This document shows positions 9,131 to 20,980 of a DNA stretch of 64,000 bases, in pieces; positions within the stretch are counted from its first letter, which is position 1, and each line of letters starts with the position of its first letter. Origin of the DNA: Pseudarthrobacter oxydans (lineage in GTDB: Bacteria; Actinomycetota; Actinomycetes; Actinomycetales; Micrococcaceae); assembly GCF_013314975.1 (NCBI RefSeq), contig NZ_JABTYH010000025.1:1-64000 (forward strand). The letters run 5' to 3'. A program made the translations under genes and the position numbers. The notes beneath the pieces were generated by a model. It worked only from the letters and a program-made list of their open reading frames with translations, had not been told where the DNA came from and did not search any database.

Positions 9131-9291
9131 AGCGTCCCCTAAACGTCTTCGGCCACGTACATATGGTGATGCTTGAATCGTACGTTACGCGTGGTCAGAC
9201 ACCCATAGGACGGCACGACGGCGCGGCGCGGCCCCCGTGCGCAGCCCGGCAGCGAAGGTGGTGCTGCCCGGCAGGCTGCGGGCCCACGGGC

Positions 9292-10497
9292 TCACGCCCC
9301 TGCCGGGTCCGTGCCGCGGCGGGTGCTCAAGGTCACCGTGAACTTGGGGTTCCGGCCCTTCACCACGGTGGGCCCGACGTGCCGCTCAAGGGCCGGCGGG
9401 TAGGGCAGGTGGCGGTTGAAGACCGTCCACAGTTCGCCGCCCGGAGCGAGCACCCTGCCCGCGGCTTCAATCATCTTCAAACCTGCACCGGCGTGGACGC
9501 CCGCACCCACATGGAACGGCGGGTTGAGCAGGACCAGGTCCACGCTGCCGTCCGCCATGGTGCTGAGCGCGTCGTCCTGCAGGACCGTGATGCGATCCGC
9601 CAGGGCGTTGGCCTCCGCCGTGGCCAGCGCCGAGGCCACGGCCGCGGCGGACTGGTCCGTGGCGGTCACCTGGGAGCCGGGGCGCTGCCGGGCGTACATG
9701 GCGGCAAGGATTCCGGTGCCGCAGCCGAGGTCGACGGCGTGCCGGGCCGTCTTCATGGAGGGAAGGAACGTCAGCAGGAACCTGGTCCCGATGTCCAGTT
9801 TGGTTCCTGCGAAGACGGCACCGTGGGCGGCGACCTTGAGGTCCAGTTCGGCGAGGTGTTCGACGACGGGATAGCGTTCCTGCTCCCCGCTCCCCTGCGG
9901 CCCGCCCGCCAGGATCACGCGCGATTTCTGCCGGGCGAGCTGGGGCCGGACCGAGCGGAAGTGCCGTTCCAGCACGGAGTTCATGCCGAGGGACATGTGC
10001 TTGACCCGCCCGCCCGCGATCAGCGTGACGTCAGGTGCGGCATACCGGGCCACGGCGGCAGCAACTTCATCCAGTTCCGCCAGGGTCTTGGGCAACTGCA
10101 AAAGCACCGCCCGGGCGCCGGCAAGGAGCTCAGGCCCGAGCGGCATCTGCGTGAAGCCGGGCGGGTTCCCGGCTCCGCCGTCGGACGTTCCTGCTGTTGG
10201 CTCCGGCACGTGGGCGGCGTTGCGATATGCGGCCGCGTTGAGCTGCAGAGCGCGCTCTCCGGTGACCAGGTCCTGGTGCACGCGGACCGAATCCGGGCTG
10301 AGCGTGGCCAGGGCGCCGAGGGTCAGGGCCCCGTACCGGTCCCCGATAACGGCAATCGCGCTTCCGCCGAGGACCAGTTCCGCGGCTGTCTCCAGCAGGA
10401 GCCGGTCCGTGGCGTCCCACGCCTGCAGGTTGGGCGCTTCCACATCCGGCCTCCGCCGAAGTGCGCTGAAGACGTCCTGAAGAGTGTCTGATGCCAC
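9292..10497 (-). CDS. Class I SAM methyltransferase, RsmC/RlmG-type (rRNA guanine-N2)
   Basis: The C-terminal half carries the Rossmann methyltransferase fold: motif I D-L-G-C-G-T-G-I-L near residue 255 and the catalytic N-P-P-F-H near residue 325, the signature of N2-guanine methyltransferases acting on 16S or 23S rRNA (RsmC, RlmG). The N-terminal half is the degenerate duplicated domain typical of this group. GTG 10497 is used as the start; a longer open frame upstream would run into the flavoprotein gene. The 401-residue length fits the family. Which rRNA position is modified cannot be decided here. Confidence 0.82.
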   Translation of the reverse strand: MASDTLQDVFSALRRRPDVEAPNLQAWDATDRLLLETAAELVLGGSAIAVIGDRYGALTLGALATLSPDSVRVHQDLVTGERALQLNAAAYRNAAHVPEPTAGTSDGGAGNPPGFTQMPLGPELLAGARAVLLQLPKTLAELDEVAAAVARYAAPDVTLIAGGRVKHMSLGMNSVLERHFRSVRPQLARQKSRVILAGGPQGSGEQERYPVVEHLAELDLKVAAHGAVFAGTKLDIGTRFLLTFLPSMKTARHAVDLGCGTGILAAMYARQRPGSQVTATDQSAAAVASALATAEANALADRITVLQDDALSTMADGSVDLVLLNPPFHVGAGVHAGAGLKMIEAAGRVLAPGGELWTVFNRHLPYPPALERHVGPTVVKGRNPKFTVTLSTRRGTDPAGA

Positions 10498-10577
10498 GTG
10501 TTCTGCCGCTTCCGTTGTGCGTGTGCTGTGTGCGTTTGCTTGGGTGCGTGGACCGGGCACGGGCCGTGCCCCGTCCG

Positions 10578-11660
10578 TCAGCCCCAACTTACCGGTGTTG
10601 CCGCCTGACTGATCCCGGGGAGTTTGAGGATGGCCGCCACGGCGGCGCGTCCGGCCCTGTTGGCCCCGATCGTGGACGACGACGGCCCGTAACCGACCAG
10701 GTGGACGCGGGGTTCCGAGGCTACCTGGGTTCCTTCCATCGCTATGCCGCCGCCGGGTCCCCGCAGGTGCAGCGGCGCGAGATGCTCCAGCTCCGCACGG
10801 AACCCGGTGGCCCACAGGATCGCATCTGCCGGCTGGAAACCTCCTTCAGCGAGCCTGACGCCGCCGGGCTCTATGGAGGTGAACATCGGCTGCCGGTCCA
10901 GGGCGCCCCTGGCCGCCGCCGCCTTGAGGGCCGGCGTCCAGATCAGGCCGGTCACCGACACCACGCTCTGCGGCGGCAGGCCCCTGCGGACCCGTTCCTC
11001 CACCAGGGCCACCGCGTCGTGTCCCGCCCTGGCGTCGAACTCCTCATCCCGCCACACCGGTTCCCGGCGGGTGAACCAGCTGGTGGTGGTGACGCGCGAG
11101 ATTTCGTCAAGGAGGCCGACAGCCGAGATGCCGCCGCCCACCACAATCACGTGCTGTCCTTTGAACTCCTCCGCGGAGACGTAGTCCGCCACGTGGAGCT
11201 GGCGTCCGCGGAAGGTGGACTGCCCGGGGTAGATGGGCCAGAACGGGCGGGTCCAGGTGCCGGTGGCGTTGATGACGGCCCTGGCTGTCCAGTCTCCGTC
11301 CGATGTGGCGATCCCCAGCAGGCCGGCGGGGTCTGTGTCCTCCCGGCTCACCGAGTGGACCTTCACGGGCCGCCGGACGGACAGCCCGAGTTCCTCCTCG
11401 TAGTCGCGGAAGTAGCGTGCCAGGAATTCCGAACTGGGCTCGCGCGGATCCACGGCGGGCTTGGCTATACCGGGAAGATCACTGATGCCGTTGACCGTTT
11501 CCATCCGAAGGCTTTTCCACCGGTGCCGCCACGCGCCGCCGGGACCATCCTCGGCGTCGAGGATTACATGGTCAACACCGCGGCGCTGAAGGTGGTAGGC
11601 AGCCGAAAGCCCGGCCTGGCCCGCGCCGATGACAACGACGTCGGCACGGGCAGAATTCAC
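10578..11660 (-). CDS. FAD-dependent NAD(P)-binding oxidoreductase (flavin monooxygenase-like, CzcO family)
   Basis: The 360-residue flavoprotein starts with an FAD-binding G-A-G-Q-A-G motif at about residues 12-17. It carries a second Rossmann motif (V-G-G-G-I-S-A-V-G) near residue 175 for NADPH, and an A-T-G-F-R motif near the C-terminus. This layout matches the flavin-containing monooxygenase/CzcO group. The gene is divergent from the cyclopropane synthase gene with only 66 bases between the two, so they share a regulatory region, but no shared pathway is evident. The physiological substrate is unknown. Confidence 0.85.
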   Translation of the reverse strand: MNSARADVVVIGAGQAGLSAAYHLQRRGVDHVILDAEDGPGGAWRHRWKSLRMETVNGISDLPGIAKPAVDPREPSSEFLARYFRDYEEELGLSVRRPVKVHSVSREDTDPAGLLGIATSDGDWTARAVINATGTWTRPFWPIYPGQSTFRGRQLHVADYVSAEEFKGQHVIVVGGGISAVGLLDEISRVTTTSWFTRREPVWRDEEFDARAGHDAVALVEERVRRGLPPQSVVSVTGLIWTPALKAAAARGALDRQPMFTSIEPGGVRLAEGGFQPADAILWATGFRAELEHLAPLHLRGPGGGIAMEGTQVASEPRVHLVGYGPSSSTIGANRAGRAAVAAILKLPGISQAATPVSWG

Positions 11661-11726
11661 TCCCCCATGATAGTCGCGGGGCGTCTCCCGGCCTTAGTCT
11701 TGGCCCATGGAGACGGGAGGACCACC

Positions 11727-13049
11727 ATGACCACACACAAAGGACACGCAGCGCGCCTGGCCCAGGCCCTGTCAGTTGTGCTGGACACCGAAGAGCTGCC
11801 GTTGCGCCTGCGGGCCTGGGACGGGTCAGAGGCAGGGCCTGAGGGTGCACCTGTCCTGGAGTTCCGTTCCCGCCGGGCCCTCCGCCGGATCCTGTGGTCC
11901 CCGGGCCAGCTCGGCCTGAGCCGTGCCTACGTGGCGGGCGACATCGATTCGCCCGGGGACATCTTCGCGGCGTTCACCGCGTTGAGTTCAGCCGGGAAGT
12001 TCGCGGAGCCCGGTCCGTTCCGGCGGCTCACGGCCCGGGAAATGTGGACGCTGCTCCGCACGGCCGTCCGGCTGGGGGCGCTGGGCCCCAATCCGGCGCC
12101 GCCGCCCGAGGAGGCAAAAGTGGTGAAGAAGGGCCGGCTGCATTCGCGCCGGCGCGACTCGGCAGCCATCTCCCATCACTACGATGTGGGCAACGATTTC
12201 TACGCACTGGTGCTGGGGCAGTCCATGGTCTATTCGTGCGCGGTCTGGCCGGACGGCAGCTACGGCACGGAATCCCCGGAGTCGGGCAACCGGCTCGCCG
12301 CCGGCCTGGAAGAAGCCCAGGAGGCAAAACTGGACCTGGTGTGCCGGAAGCTGGGCCTGCGGCCGGGAATGCGGGTGCTGGACGTAGGCTGCGGATGGGG
12401 AAGCTTCGCCCTCCATGCTGCCGGAAAGTACGGCGCAACGGTGGTGGGCATCACCCTTTCCACGGAGCAGGCAAACCTTGCACGCAAGCGGGCCGCCGAG
12501 GCCGGCCTGACCGAGCGGGTGGACATAAGGGTCCAGGACTACCGGGACATCGGGGACGGACCTTTCGATGCCATCAGCTCCATCGGGATGTCCGAACATG
12601 TGGGCAGGGAACAGACGCCAGCCTACGCCGCCGCTTTGTTCAGCCTGCTCCGGCCTGGCGGGCGGCTGCTGAACCATGCAATTTCCTGGAACGCGGGCCC
12701 CACCAGGCCGGATCCTGATTCGTTCATTCCGCGCTACGTGTTTCCGGACGGGGAGATGATCAGCCTTGGCGAGATGGTGGCTGCCCTGGAGGGCACCGGA
12801 TTCGAGGTCCTGGATGTGGAGGCGCTGCGGCGGCACTATGCGTTGACCCTGCGTGCCTGGGTCAGCAGGCTGGAGGCCAACTGGGACCACGCCGTAAAGC
12901 TGGCCAGCCTGGGCAGGGCGCGGGTCTGGCGGTTGTATATGGCGTCCAGCGCGCTTGGCTTTGAGGGCGGGCTGACGGGCGTCAACCAGGTCCTGGTCCA
13001 GCGGCCGGGCGGTGATGAACCCCCGCTGCGGCGGACAGCCTGGCTCTGA
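11727..13049 (+). CDS. Cyclopropane-fatty-acyl-phospholipid synthase family methyltransferase
   Basis: This is a SAM-dependent methyltransferase of the CFA synthase/mycolic acid cyclopropane synthase group, 440 residues. Motif I (V-L-D-V-G-C-G-W-G-S) lies near residue 217, preceded by H-H-Y-D-V-G-N-D-F-Y, which is diagnostic for the family. F-I-P-R-Y-V-F-P-D-G lies near 333, also typical. ATG 11727 is clear because GGGAGG lies 6 bases upstream; longer upstream frames only read through the flavoprotein gene. The enzyme probably modifies unsaturated acyl chains of membrane phospholipids, or makes a methyl-branched product as in some actinobacteria. Confidence 0.9.
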   Translation: MTTHKGHAARLAQALSVVLDTEELPLRLRAWDGSEAGPEGAPVLEFRSRRALRRILWSPGQLGLSRAYVAGDIDSPGDIFAAFTALSSAGKFAEPGPFRRLTAREMWTLLRTAVRLGALGPNPAPPPEEAKVVKKGRLHSRRRDSAAISHHYDVGNDFYALVLGQSMVYSCAVWPDGSYGTESPESGNRLAAGLEEAQEAKLDLVCRKLGLRPGMRVLDVGCGWGSFALHAAGKYGATVVGITLSTEQANLARKRAAEAGLTERVDIRVQDYRDIGDGPFDAISSIGMSEHVGREQTPAYAAALFSLLRPGGRLLNHAISWNAGPTRPDPDSFIPRYVFPDGEMISLGEMVAALEGTGFEVLDVEALRRHYALTLRAWVSRLEANWDHAVKLASLGRARVWRLYMASSALGFEGGLTGVNQVLVQRPGGDEPPLRRTAWL

Positions 13050-13069
13050 AGGGGCAGCTGGGTTAACGC

Positions 13070-13102
13070 GGAAGGGACGGTCCCGATGGGACCGTCCCTT
13101 CC
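13070..13102. terminator. Hairpin between CFA synthase gene and tRNA-Ala
   Basis: A perfect 15-bp inverted repeat (GGAAGGGACGGTCCC / GGGACCGTCCCTTCC) is separated by GAT. It sits between two convergent transcription units, the rightward CFA gene and the leftward tRNA-Ala. There is no strong T-run on either side, so it is a terminator by position and stem strength only. Confidence 0.6.
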
Positions 13103-13143
13103 GATGCTCCTTCGCCTTCCGGCTCGGTGCAGATGTTAATCGG

Positions 13144-13216
13144 TGGAGCTGAGGGGACTCGAACCCCTGACCCCCTGCATGCCATGCAGGTGCGCTACCA
13201 GCTGCGCCACAGCCCC
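13144..13216 (-). tRNA. tRNA-Ala(GGC), copy 1
   Basis: A 73-base cloverleaf with a 7-bp acceptor stem (GGGGCTG / CAGCTCC), the TTCGA T-loop sequence and an anticodon arm CCTGC-ATGGCAT-GCAGG, which gives anticodon GGC. The discriminator is A; the genome encodes CCG rather than CCA afterwards, so the CCA end must be added. The sequence is identical to the copy 257 bases away. Confidence 0.95.
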
Positions 13217-13356
13217 GGATGTGCCGCTTCCGGAATAACTCCCCGAAGCAACCTGATCAGCTTAATGCACTTTCGCCCCGCACGCCAATCGTGGTGCCGT
13301 GTCCCGGCCTGGGGCTTGTCCGGGCGCGCGGCTGGGTTCCCGGGAGACGGCAAACA

Positions 13357-13394
13357 AAAAAAATCCGCCGGAATCACAGTGATTCCGGCGGATT
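13357..13394 (-). terminator. Rho-independent terminator of tRNA-Ala copy 2
   Basis: On the minus strand a 13-16 bp perfect hairpin (AATCCGCCGGAATCAC and its complement) is followed by a run of eight T residues. It lies just downstream of the second tRNA-Ala gene and so separates the two tRNA genes into different transcripts. Confidence 0.85.
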
Positions 13395-13400
13395 ATTCGG

Positions 13401-13473
13401 TGGAGCTGAGGGGACTCGAACCCCTGACCCCCTGCATGCCATGCAGGTGCGCTACCAGCTGCGCCACAGCCCC
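13401..13473 (-). tRNA. tRNA-Ala(GGC), copy 2
   Basis: Identical over all 73 bases to the copy at 13144-13216, with anticodon GGC and the same non-encoded CCA. It lies leftward of the rsfS end with a short AT-richer gap and has its own terminator just downstream. Confidence 0.95.
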
Positions 13474-13586
13474 GAACAATTGCTGCCCTTTCGAGCTTTT
13501 TCGGCTTTCCCCGAAGCAACTCAAATATCTTAGAACAGCAATTCCGAAAATTCCAAATCGGGCATATTCCGCGCGATTCCGCGGAT

Positions 13587-13988
13587 TTATTCGGTCTCGG
13601 ACCCTGCGGTGGCCTTGGCTGACGCGTCATCCCCGAGCTGCAGGTCCACCACGGGGCAGTCCTTCCAGAGGCGTTCCAGGGCGTAGAACACGCGGTCCTC
13701 CTCGTGCTGGACGTGGATAACAATGTCCGAGTAGTCCAGCAGCACCCAACGGCCACCGGAACGGCCTTCACGCCGGACGGGCCGCAGGTCCTGCTTGGCG
13801 AGTTCTTCCTCAATACCGTCAACGATGGCGTTGACCTGGCGTTCGCTGGGTGCCGAGGCGATGAGGAAAACGTCGGCCAGGGCGAGCCGCTCGCTGACGT
13901 CCAGGGCAACAATATCCTGGGCAATCTTGTCCGCGGCTGCCCTGGCGGCGGCGCGGGCTATGGTGATGGACGATTCTGATGCAGTCAC
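13587..13988 (-). CDS. rsfS: Ribosome silencing factor RsfS
   Basis: The 133-residue protein is the RsfS (RsfA/Iojap) family member, which binds ribosomal protein L14 and blocks 30S-50S joining when nutrients are scarce. Visible family features are D-V-S-E-R-L-A-L-A-D-V-F-L-I-A-S near residues 29-43, G-R-W-V-L-L-D-Y-S-D-I-V-I-H-V near 79-93, and the following Y-A-L-E-R-L-W region. It is the last gene of the rplU-rpmA-obg-proB-proA-nadD run, its usual place beside nadD. GTG 13988 is the start. A short acidic tail ends the protein. Confidence 0.95.
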   Translation of the reverse strand: MTASESSITIARAAARAAADKIAQDIVALDVSERLALADVFLIASAPSERQVNAIVDGIEEELAKQDLRPVRREGRSGGRWVLLDYSDIVIHVQHEEDRVFYALERLWKDCPVVDLQLGDDASAKATAGSETE

Positions 13989-14047
13989 GTGACTCCTTGT
14001 TGGGTTAAATATGCAGGGGCCGTCCGTTGCCGGCCGGCTGTTGGTGG

Positions 14048-15427
14048 TCAGCGGGACATGCCGCTAATGATCAGGATGATGCCTGAGACGAGTGCCACGA
14101 TGCCGAATGCCAGGATCAGGAACTGCAGGACCCTGGTCCGGTTCGCCCGGGCCAGTCCCGCCGTAGCTGCGTCCAGGGGATCCAGGCCGTGGGCGGACGA
14201 GGCCGGGATCCGCGGGAGGTCCTCGAAGAGGTCCTCCCCCTGGTGCTCTTCAGTAACCACCTGCTGCGGGCGGGCAGCGGCCCGGGCGGCAGCTTCAGCC
14301 CTTGCGATCACCTGCGAGCGGCCGGGACCGTCCTCAGCGGTGGCAGTGCGCTGTGAGCCTGGTGAACGCCGCTTCTTGGTACCGGAAGGGGTGACCTTGG
14401 TTCCCGGGCGGGTGGTGACCGGTACGTGCGAAGTTGCGGGCGGCTTCATGACGGGCCGGTCGATGCCGGGGACCTGCACGAATTCCAGCGGCGTGACCAT
14501 GGCCAGGTTATTGGCGGTAGAGGGCGCGGGGCGCTGTCCGGCCGCGGGCTTCCCGGCCTGGTCCTTTGTGGCGGCATCCACGGGCAGCTTTCCGGCATCC
14601 CGGGAACGTCCCTGGCCGGGATCTTTCGGAGGGGTTGCCGGAGCCGGGGGAACCGAAGGGGCTCCGGCCTGCTCAGCCAGTTTTTGCCTGGCCATGGCCC
14701 GGCGGTTCATGACCGCCGCTCGTTCCGCCAGGGCGATTTGCTCAGCCAGAATCTCCGGATCAACCGCTTCGGGATCCAGGGAGGCAATGTGCTCCATTTT
14801 GGCGATCTGGTTTTTTGCCTGCTCTGCGAGCAGGGAGCGGGCGGCCAGAGCCTGTTCCACGGTCATGCCCTCGGGGCCCGGTGAACCGGCCTTTACGCCG
14901 GGGGCGGGTGTACCGCCCACACGGGCCTGCTCCCCCGCGCCGGTGTTTTCCGGGCCGGCGTGACTGTCTCTGTGGCCGCTGTCCTTATGGCCGTTGTCCT
15001 TTTGCCTGCCGTCAACCCGGGGCCCCTCCGCGGAACGCAGAGGAGCGGAAGCGGGCGGAGTGGAAGCCGGCGGAACAATGGGGTTGGCCGCCGTCAGCGC
15101 CTGTTCCTTCAGCTGCTGGAGGCGGAGCTGCCGACGGGTGGGAGGACCACCGGCGGAGAGCTGGCCTTCTTTTTCCTCCAGCTCCTTGATGGCGCGAAGG
15201 GTTGCACGGTCCCGCGCCCGGATCTGGGATGACCGCGGGGTATTTGCCTGCCCGGCGGCCGTTCCGGCGTCACCGATCCTTGGGGGCGCAGCAGCAACCG
15301 GGGCAGCAGCAACTGTCGTGGGGGCAGGCGGGAGCTGCTCCGCGCCCTTTGAAGCAGACTCCTGCTGGGCGTCCCGGGCCTTCCGGAGTTCCCGGCGGCT
15401 GCGGATGGGGGGCTGTTCCTGACTCAT
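14048..15427 (-). CDS. Disordered, Pro/Ala-rich protein with C-terminal membrane anchor
   Basis: The roughly 459-residue protein is mostly low-complexity Ala/Pro/Gly/Gln sequence with charged coiled-coil-like patches. A single hydrophobic segment of about 21 residues lies at the extreme C-terminus (about 435-456), so it should be tail-anchored with a large cytoplasmic region. ATG 15427 (M-S-Q-E-Q) lies 8 bases past the nadD end and is preferred; an in-frame start at 15457 would overlap nadD. It occupies the spot between nadD and rsfS. I do not recognise a functional domain. Confidence 0.7.
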   Translation of the reverse strand: MSQEQPPIRSRRELRKARDAQQESASKGAEQLPPAPTTVAAAPVAAAPPRIGDAGTAAGQANTPRSSQIRARDRATLRAIKELEEKEGQLSAGGPPTRRQLRLQQLKEQALTAANPIVPPASTPPASAPLRSAEGPRVDGRQKDNGHKDSGHRDSHAGPENTGAGEQARVGGTPAPGVKAGSPGPEGMTVEQALAARSLLAEQAKNQIAKMEHIASLDPEAVDPEILAEQIALAERAAVMNRRAMARQKLAEQAGAPSVPPAPATPPKDPGQGRSRDAGKLPVDAATKDQAGKPAAGQRPAPSTANNLAMVTPLEFVQVPGIDRPVMKPPATSHVPVTTRPGTKVTPSGTKKRRSPGSQRTATAEDGPGRSQVIARAEAAARAAARPQQVVTEEHQGEDLFEDLPRIPASSAHGLDPLDAATAGLARANRTRVLQFLILAFGIVALVSGIILIISGMSR

Positions 15428-15434
15428 TGAGAAC

Positions 15435-16088
15435 TCATTCAGTACTGGCTGGTTCACGTGCTAGGGACGGTGGCGCGTCGGCTTCCGCGGCGGCTTCATA
15501 CAGGCCGTATTTGGCGATGTACTGGACGACGCCGTCCGGCACCAGGTACCAGACCGGATGGTTCGCGGCCACGCGCGCGCGGCAGTCCGTCGAGGAGATG
15601 GCCATGGCCGGGACCTCCAGGAGGCTGACATCATCGCGTCCCATGCCGTCCAGGACATGCCCGGGCCGAGTGACCCCGACGAAATGGGCCAGCGACCACA
15701 GTTCGTCGATGTCCTTCCAGGAGAGGATCTGCGCCAGGGCGTCCGCCCCGGTGATGAAGAAGAGGTCGGCGTCGGGGCGCTGGGCCCGGAGGTCGCGGAG
15801 GGTATCGATGGTGTACGTGGGACCCGGCCGGTCAACGTCCACCCTGCTGACCGTAAAGCGCGGGTTTGACGCCGTGGCGATGACGGTCATCAGGTAGCGG
15901 TGCTCGGGTTCGCTGACGTGCTTGTGGGACTTCTGCCACGGCTGGCCGGTGGGGACGAAAACCACCTCGTCCAGGTCGAATTCCGCCGCTACCTCGCTGG
16001 CCGCCACCAGGTGGCCGTGGTGGATGGGATCGAATGTCCCGCCCATCACGCCCAGCCGCAGCCTGCCGTTGGCACCCGAGCGGTGCAA
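15435..16088 (-). CDS. nadD: Nicotinate-nucleotide adenylyltransferase
   Basis: NadD transfers AMP from ATP to nicotinate mononucleotide, giving deamido-NAD in NAD biosynthesis. The nucleotidyltransferase motif [11 protein letters not shown] lies at about residues 16-26, and I-S-S-T-D-C-R-A-R near the C-terminus replaces the usual I-S-S-T-x-x-R motif. The annotated start is TTG 16088 with no convincing Shine-Dalgarno site; GTG 16049 or ATG 16046, just before G-G-T-F-D-P, are alternatives. The gene is in its conserved place between proA and rsfS. Confidence 0.93.
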   Translation of the reverse strand: MHRSGANGRLRLGVMGGTFDPIHHGHLVAASEVAAEFDLDEVVFVPTGQPWQKSHKHVSEPEHRYLMTVIATASNPRFTVSRVDVDRPGPTYTIDTLRDLRAQRPDADLFFITGADALAQILSWKDIDELWSLAHFVGVTRPGHVLDGMGRDDVSLLEVPAMAISSTDCRARVAANHPVWYLVPDGVVQYIAKYGLYEAAAEADAPPSLAREPASTE

Positions 16089-16101
16089 AACGCGGGAAAT
16101 G

Positions 16102-16332
16102 TTAGTGGCCCTGCCCGTGATCGTGCTTGTTCGGGTGCTGGCGGTGCGGATCCGCGTGCTCCTCGGTGGCCGTGTGGCGGTTGCCCAGGTTGGAGTAGGA
16201 CAGGGTGATGAACATCATGACCAGCAGGATGGCGAAGATGACCACACCGAAGACCCACGGCTCAGCCCACAGCGGCGCGAGTTCGTGTTCTTCGCCTTCG
16301 GCGACGGACGTGGCAATCTGCTGGAACAGCAT
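16102..16332 (-). CDS. Small single-span membrane protein with His-rich tail
   Basis: This 76-residue protein has an acidic N-terminus, one membrane segment at about residues 28-46, and a C-terminal tail unusually rich in His (eight or so His in the last 25 residues, ending H-D-H-G-Q-G-H). It starts 77 bases after proA and ends 13 bases before nadD in the same direction, so it is co-transcribed. A metal-binding role for the tail is possible but unproven. No named family is recognised. Confidence 0.7.
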   Translation of the reverse strand: MLFQQIATSVAEGEEHELAPLWAEPWVFGVVIFAILLVMMFITLSYSNLGNRHTATEEHADPHRQHPNKHDHGQGH

Positions 16333-16409
16333 GTTCTCCCCTTGGGCTCAAACGATTGTGGCAGCGGAAAGCTCCGCCGTTTCTGGCTTCTGGTCTATGT
16401 TACCGTGCG

Positions 16410-17783
16410 CTACCCGCGCACCTGGCCCTCGCCCTGCACGATCCACTTCGTGGTGGTGAGTTCGGTCAGCCCCATGGGACCGCGGGCGTGCAGTTTCTGG
16501 GTGGAAATCCCCACCTCGGCACCCAGCCCCAGCTCTCCGCCGTCGGTAAACCGGGTGGACGCGTTGACAATGACGGCCGCGGAATCCACCTCGGCAATGA
16601 AACGCTCGGCGTTGGACAGGTCATTGGTGAGGATGGCCTCGGTATGGCCGGTAGACCAGGTGCGGATGTGGCTGACTGCCTCATCGAGGCTGTCCACCAT
16701 GGCGACCGCAAGGTCAAGGTCCATGTATTCGGTGGCCCAGTCCTCGTCGGTGGCCGGTTCCGACTCGATGGAGGCAGGAAGGGCGGCGCGGGTGCGCTCA
16801 TCGGTGTGCAGCCGGACGCCGGCCTTGCGCAGGGCGGCCGCAACGGCAGGAAGTACGCGTGAACCGGAGTGGACCAGGAGCGTCTCCACCGTGTTGCAGA
16901 CGCTGGGCCGTTGCGTCTTGGCGTTCAGGAGGATCTCCACCGCCATGTCCTCGCTGGCCGACTCGTCGATGAAGATGTGCACGTTACCCTCACCGGTTTC
17001 GATGACGGGGACAGCGGAGTTGGTGACGACGGTCTGGATCAGCTCGCGGCCGCCACGGGGAATGAGTACGTCCACCCGGCCGCGGGCCTTCATCAGGACA
17101 TTGGCGCCGGCGCGGCCGTACTGGTCCACCGTTTGGACAGCGTCGGCGGGCAGGCCCACGGATTCGAGCGCTTCGCGCAGTACCCGCACCAGCACCTCGT
17201 TGGTTGCCTGGGCGGCGCTGCCGCCGCGCAGGATCACGGCGTTGCCGCTCTTGAGTGCCAGCCCGGCAATGTCCACCGTGACATTCGGCCGTGCTTCGTA
17301 GATGGCGGCCACCACGCCCATGGGGACGTTGACCTGTCGGAGCCGCAGGCCGTTGGGGAGCGTCTGCCCGCGCACAACGTTGCCTACGGGGTCGGGCAGG
17401 TTGGCCAGGTTTTCCAGGGCCGACACCAGGCCCGCGATGCGGGTTTCCGTCAGGGTCAGGCGGTCCAGCATGGCCGCGGAGGTGCCGTTGGCCTTTCCTG
17501 CCGCCACGTCCATGGCGTTGGCGGTGAGGATGGATTCAGTGCTCTCCTGCAGGGCTGTGCCTACTGCGCGGAGGGCGCGGTCCTTCCATGCCCGGTTGGC
17601 CATGGCCATCCGCCGCGCCGCGTGGCGGGAACGGTCGGCGATGGCGTGCACTGCGGCCTCGACGTCGCCGGAAGACAACGGAATGTCAGCCGGGACCGGT
17701 GCTGCCGATGACTCAACGGGCTGCGTGGCGGCAGCGGTGTGTCCGGAATTTTCGGCAGTCTTGTGGATCAGGGCCTCAGTCAT
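16410..17783 (-). CDS. proA: Gamma-glutamyl phosphate reductase
   Basis: ProA reduces gamma-glutamyl phosphate to glutamate semialdehyde with NADPH, the second step of proline synthesis. This 457-residue protein has the aldehyde-dehydrogenase-like fold; the catalytic Cys lies in P-S-V-C-N-T-V-E-T-L-L near residue 295, and the P-R-G-G motif is near 235. The N-terminus carries an extra 40-residue Ala/Pro-rich extension relative to typical ProA of about 415 residues. It starts 26 bases downstream of proB, so the two consecutive pathway enzymes are expressed together. Confidence 0.95.
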   Translation of the reverse strand: MTEALIHKTAENSGHTAAATQPVESSAAPVPADIPLSSGDVEAAVHAIADRSRHAARRMAMANRAWKDRALRAVGTALQESTESILTANAMDVAAGKANGTSAAMLDRLTLTETRIAGLVSALENLANLPDPVGNVVRGQTLPNGLRLRQVNVPMGVVAAIYEARPNVTVDIAGLALKSGNAVILRGGSAAQATNEVLVRVLREALESVGLPADAVQTVDQYGRAGANVLMKARGRVDVLIPRGGRELIQTVVTNSAVPVIETGEGNVHIFIDESASEDMAVEILLNAKTQRPSVCNTVETLLVHSGSRVLPAVAAALRKAGVRLHTDERTRAALPASIESEPATDEDWATEYMDLDLAVAMVDSLDEAVSHIRTWSTGHTEAILTNDLSNAERFIAEVDSAAVIVNASTRFTDGGELGLGAEVGISTQKLHARGPMGLTELTTTKWIVQGEGQVRG

Positions 17784-17809
17784 GTTCCAAGTTTAGGCGA
17801 GCCGGAAGC

Positions 17810-20642
<2,833 letters not shown>

Positions 20643-20655
20643 TCAGATCTGGTTG

Positions 20656-20919
20656 TTACTCTGCAGCTGCAGCAGCAACGATGTTGACGACGCGACGACC
20701 GCGGCGGGTGCCGAATTCAACGGCGCCCGGGGTCAGTGCGAACAGGGTGTCGTCGCCGCCACGGCCAACGCCGGCGCCCGGGTGGAAGTGGGTGCCGCGC
20801 TGGCGGACGATGATCTCGCCGGCGGAAACCACCTGGCCGCCGAAGCGCTTGACGCCGAGGTACTGTGCGTTGGAGTCACGACCGTTGCGAGTGGAGCTCG
20901 CGCCCTTTTTATGTGCCAT
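20656..20919 (-). CDS. rpmA: 50S ribosomal protein L27
   Basis: An 87-residue L27, located near the peptidyl-transferase centre. It begins [19 protein letters not shown] without the extra N-terminal leader seen in firmicutes, so no cleavage is needed. The [10 protein letters not shown] motif at about residues 39-48 is diagnostic. It follows rplU by 61 bases and precedes obg by 115 bases in the same direction. The Ala-rich C-terminal tail is typical of actinobacteria. Confidence 0.98.
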   Translation of the reverse strand: MAHKKGASSTRNGRDSNAQYLGVKRFGGQVVSAGEIIVRQRGTHFHPGAGVGRGGDDTLFALTPGAVEFGTRRGRRVVNIVAAAAAE

Positions 20920-20980
20920 CTGAAATGCCTGCCTCTAAATTCTGGGGAATCTGCTGAAAAACCTGAACAGTAACGGAAGG

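Noticed and set aside
9267-9308. Inverted repeat near the end of the RsmC-type gene
   Set aside because: It overlaps the end of the coding region, the stem is imperfect and no T-run follows.
10491-11726. Upstream extension of the cyclopropane synthase frame
   Set aside because: The flavoprotein gene covers it, and a strong ribosome binding site supports ATG 11727.
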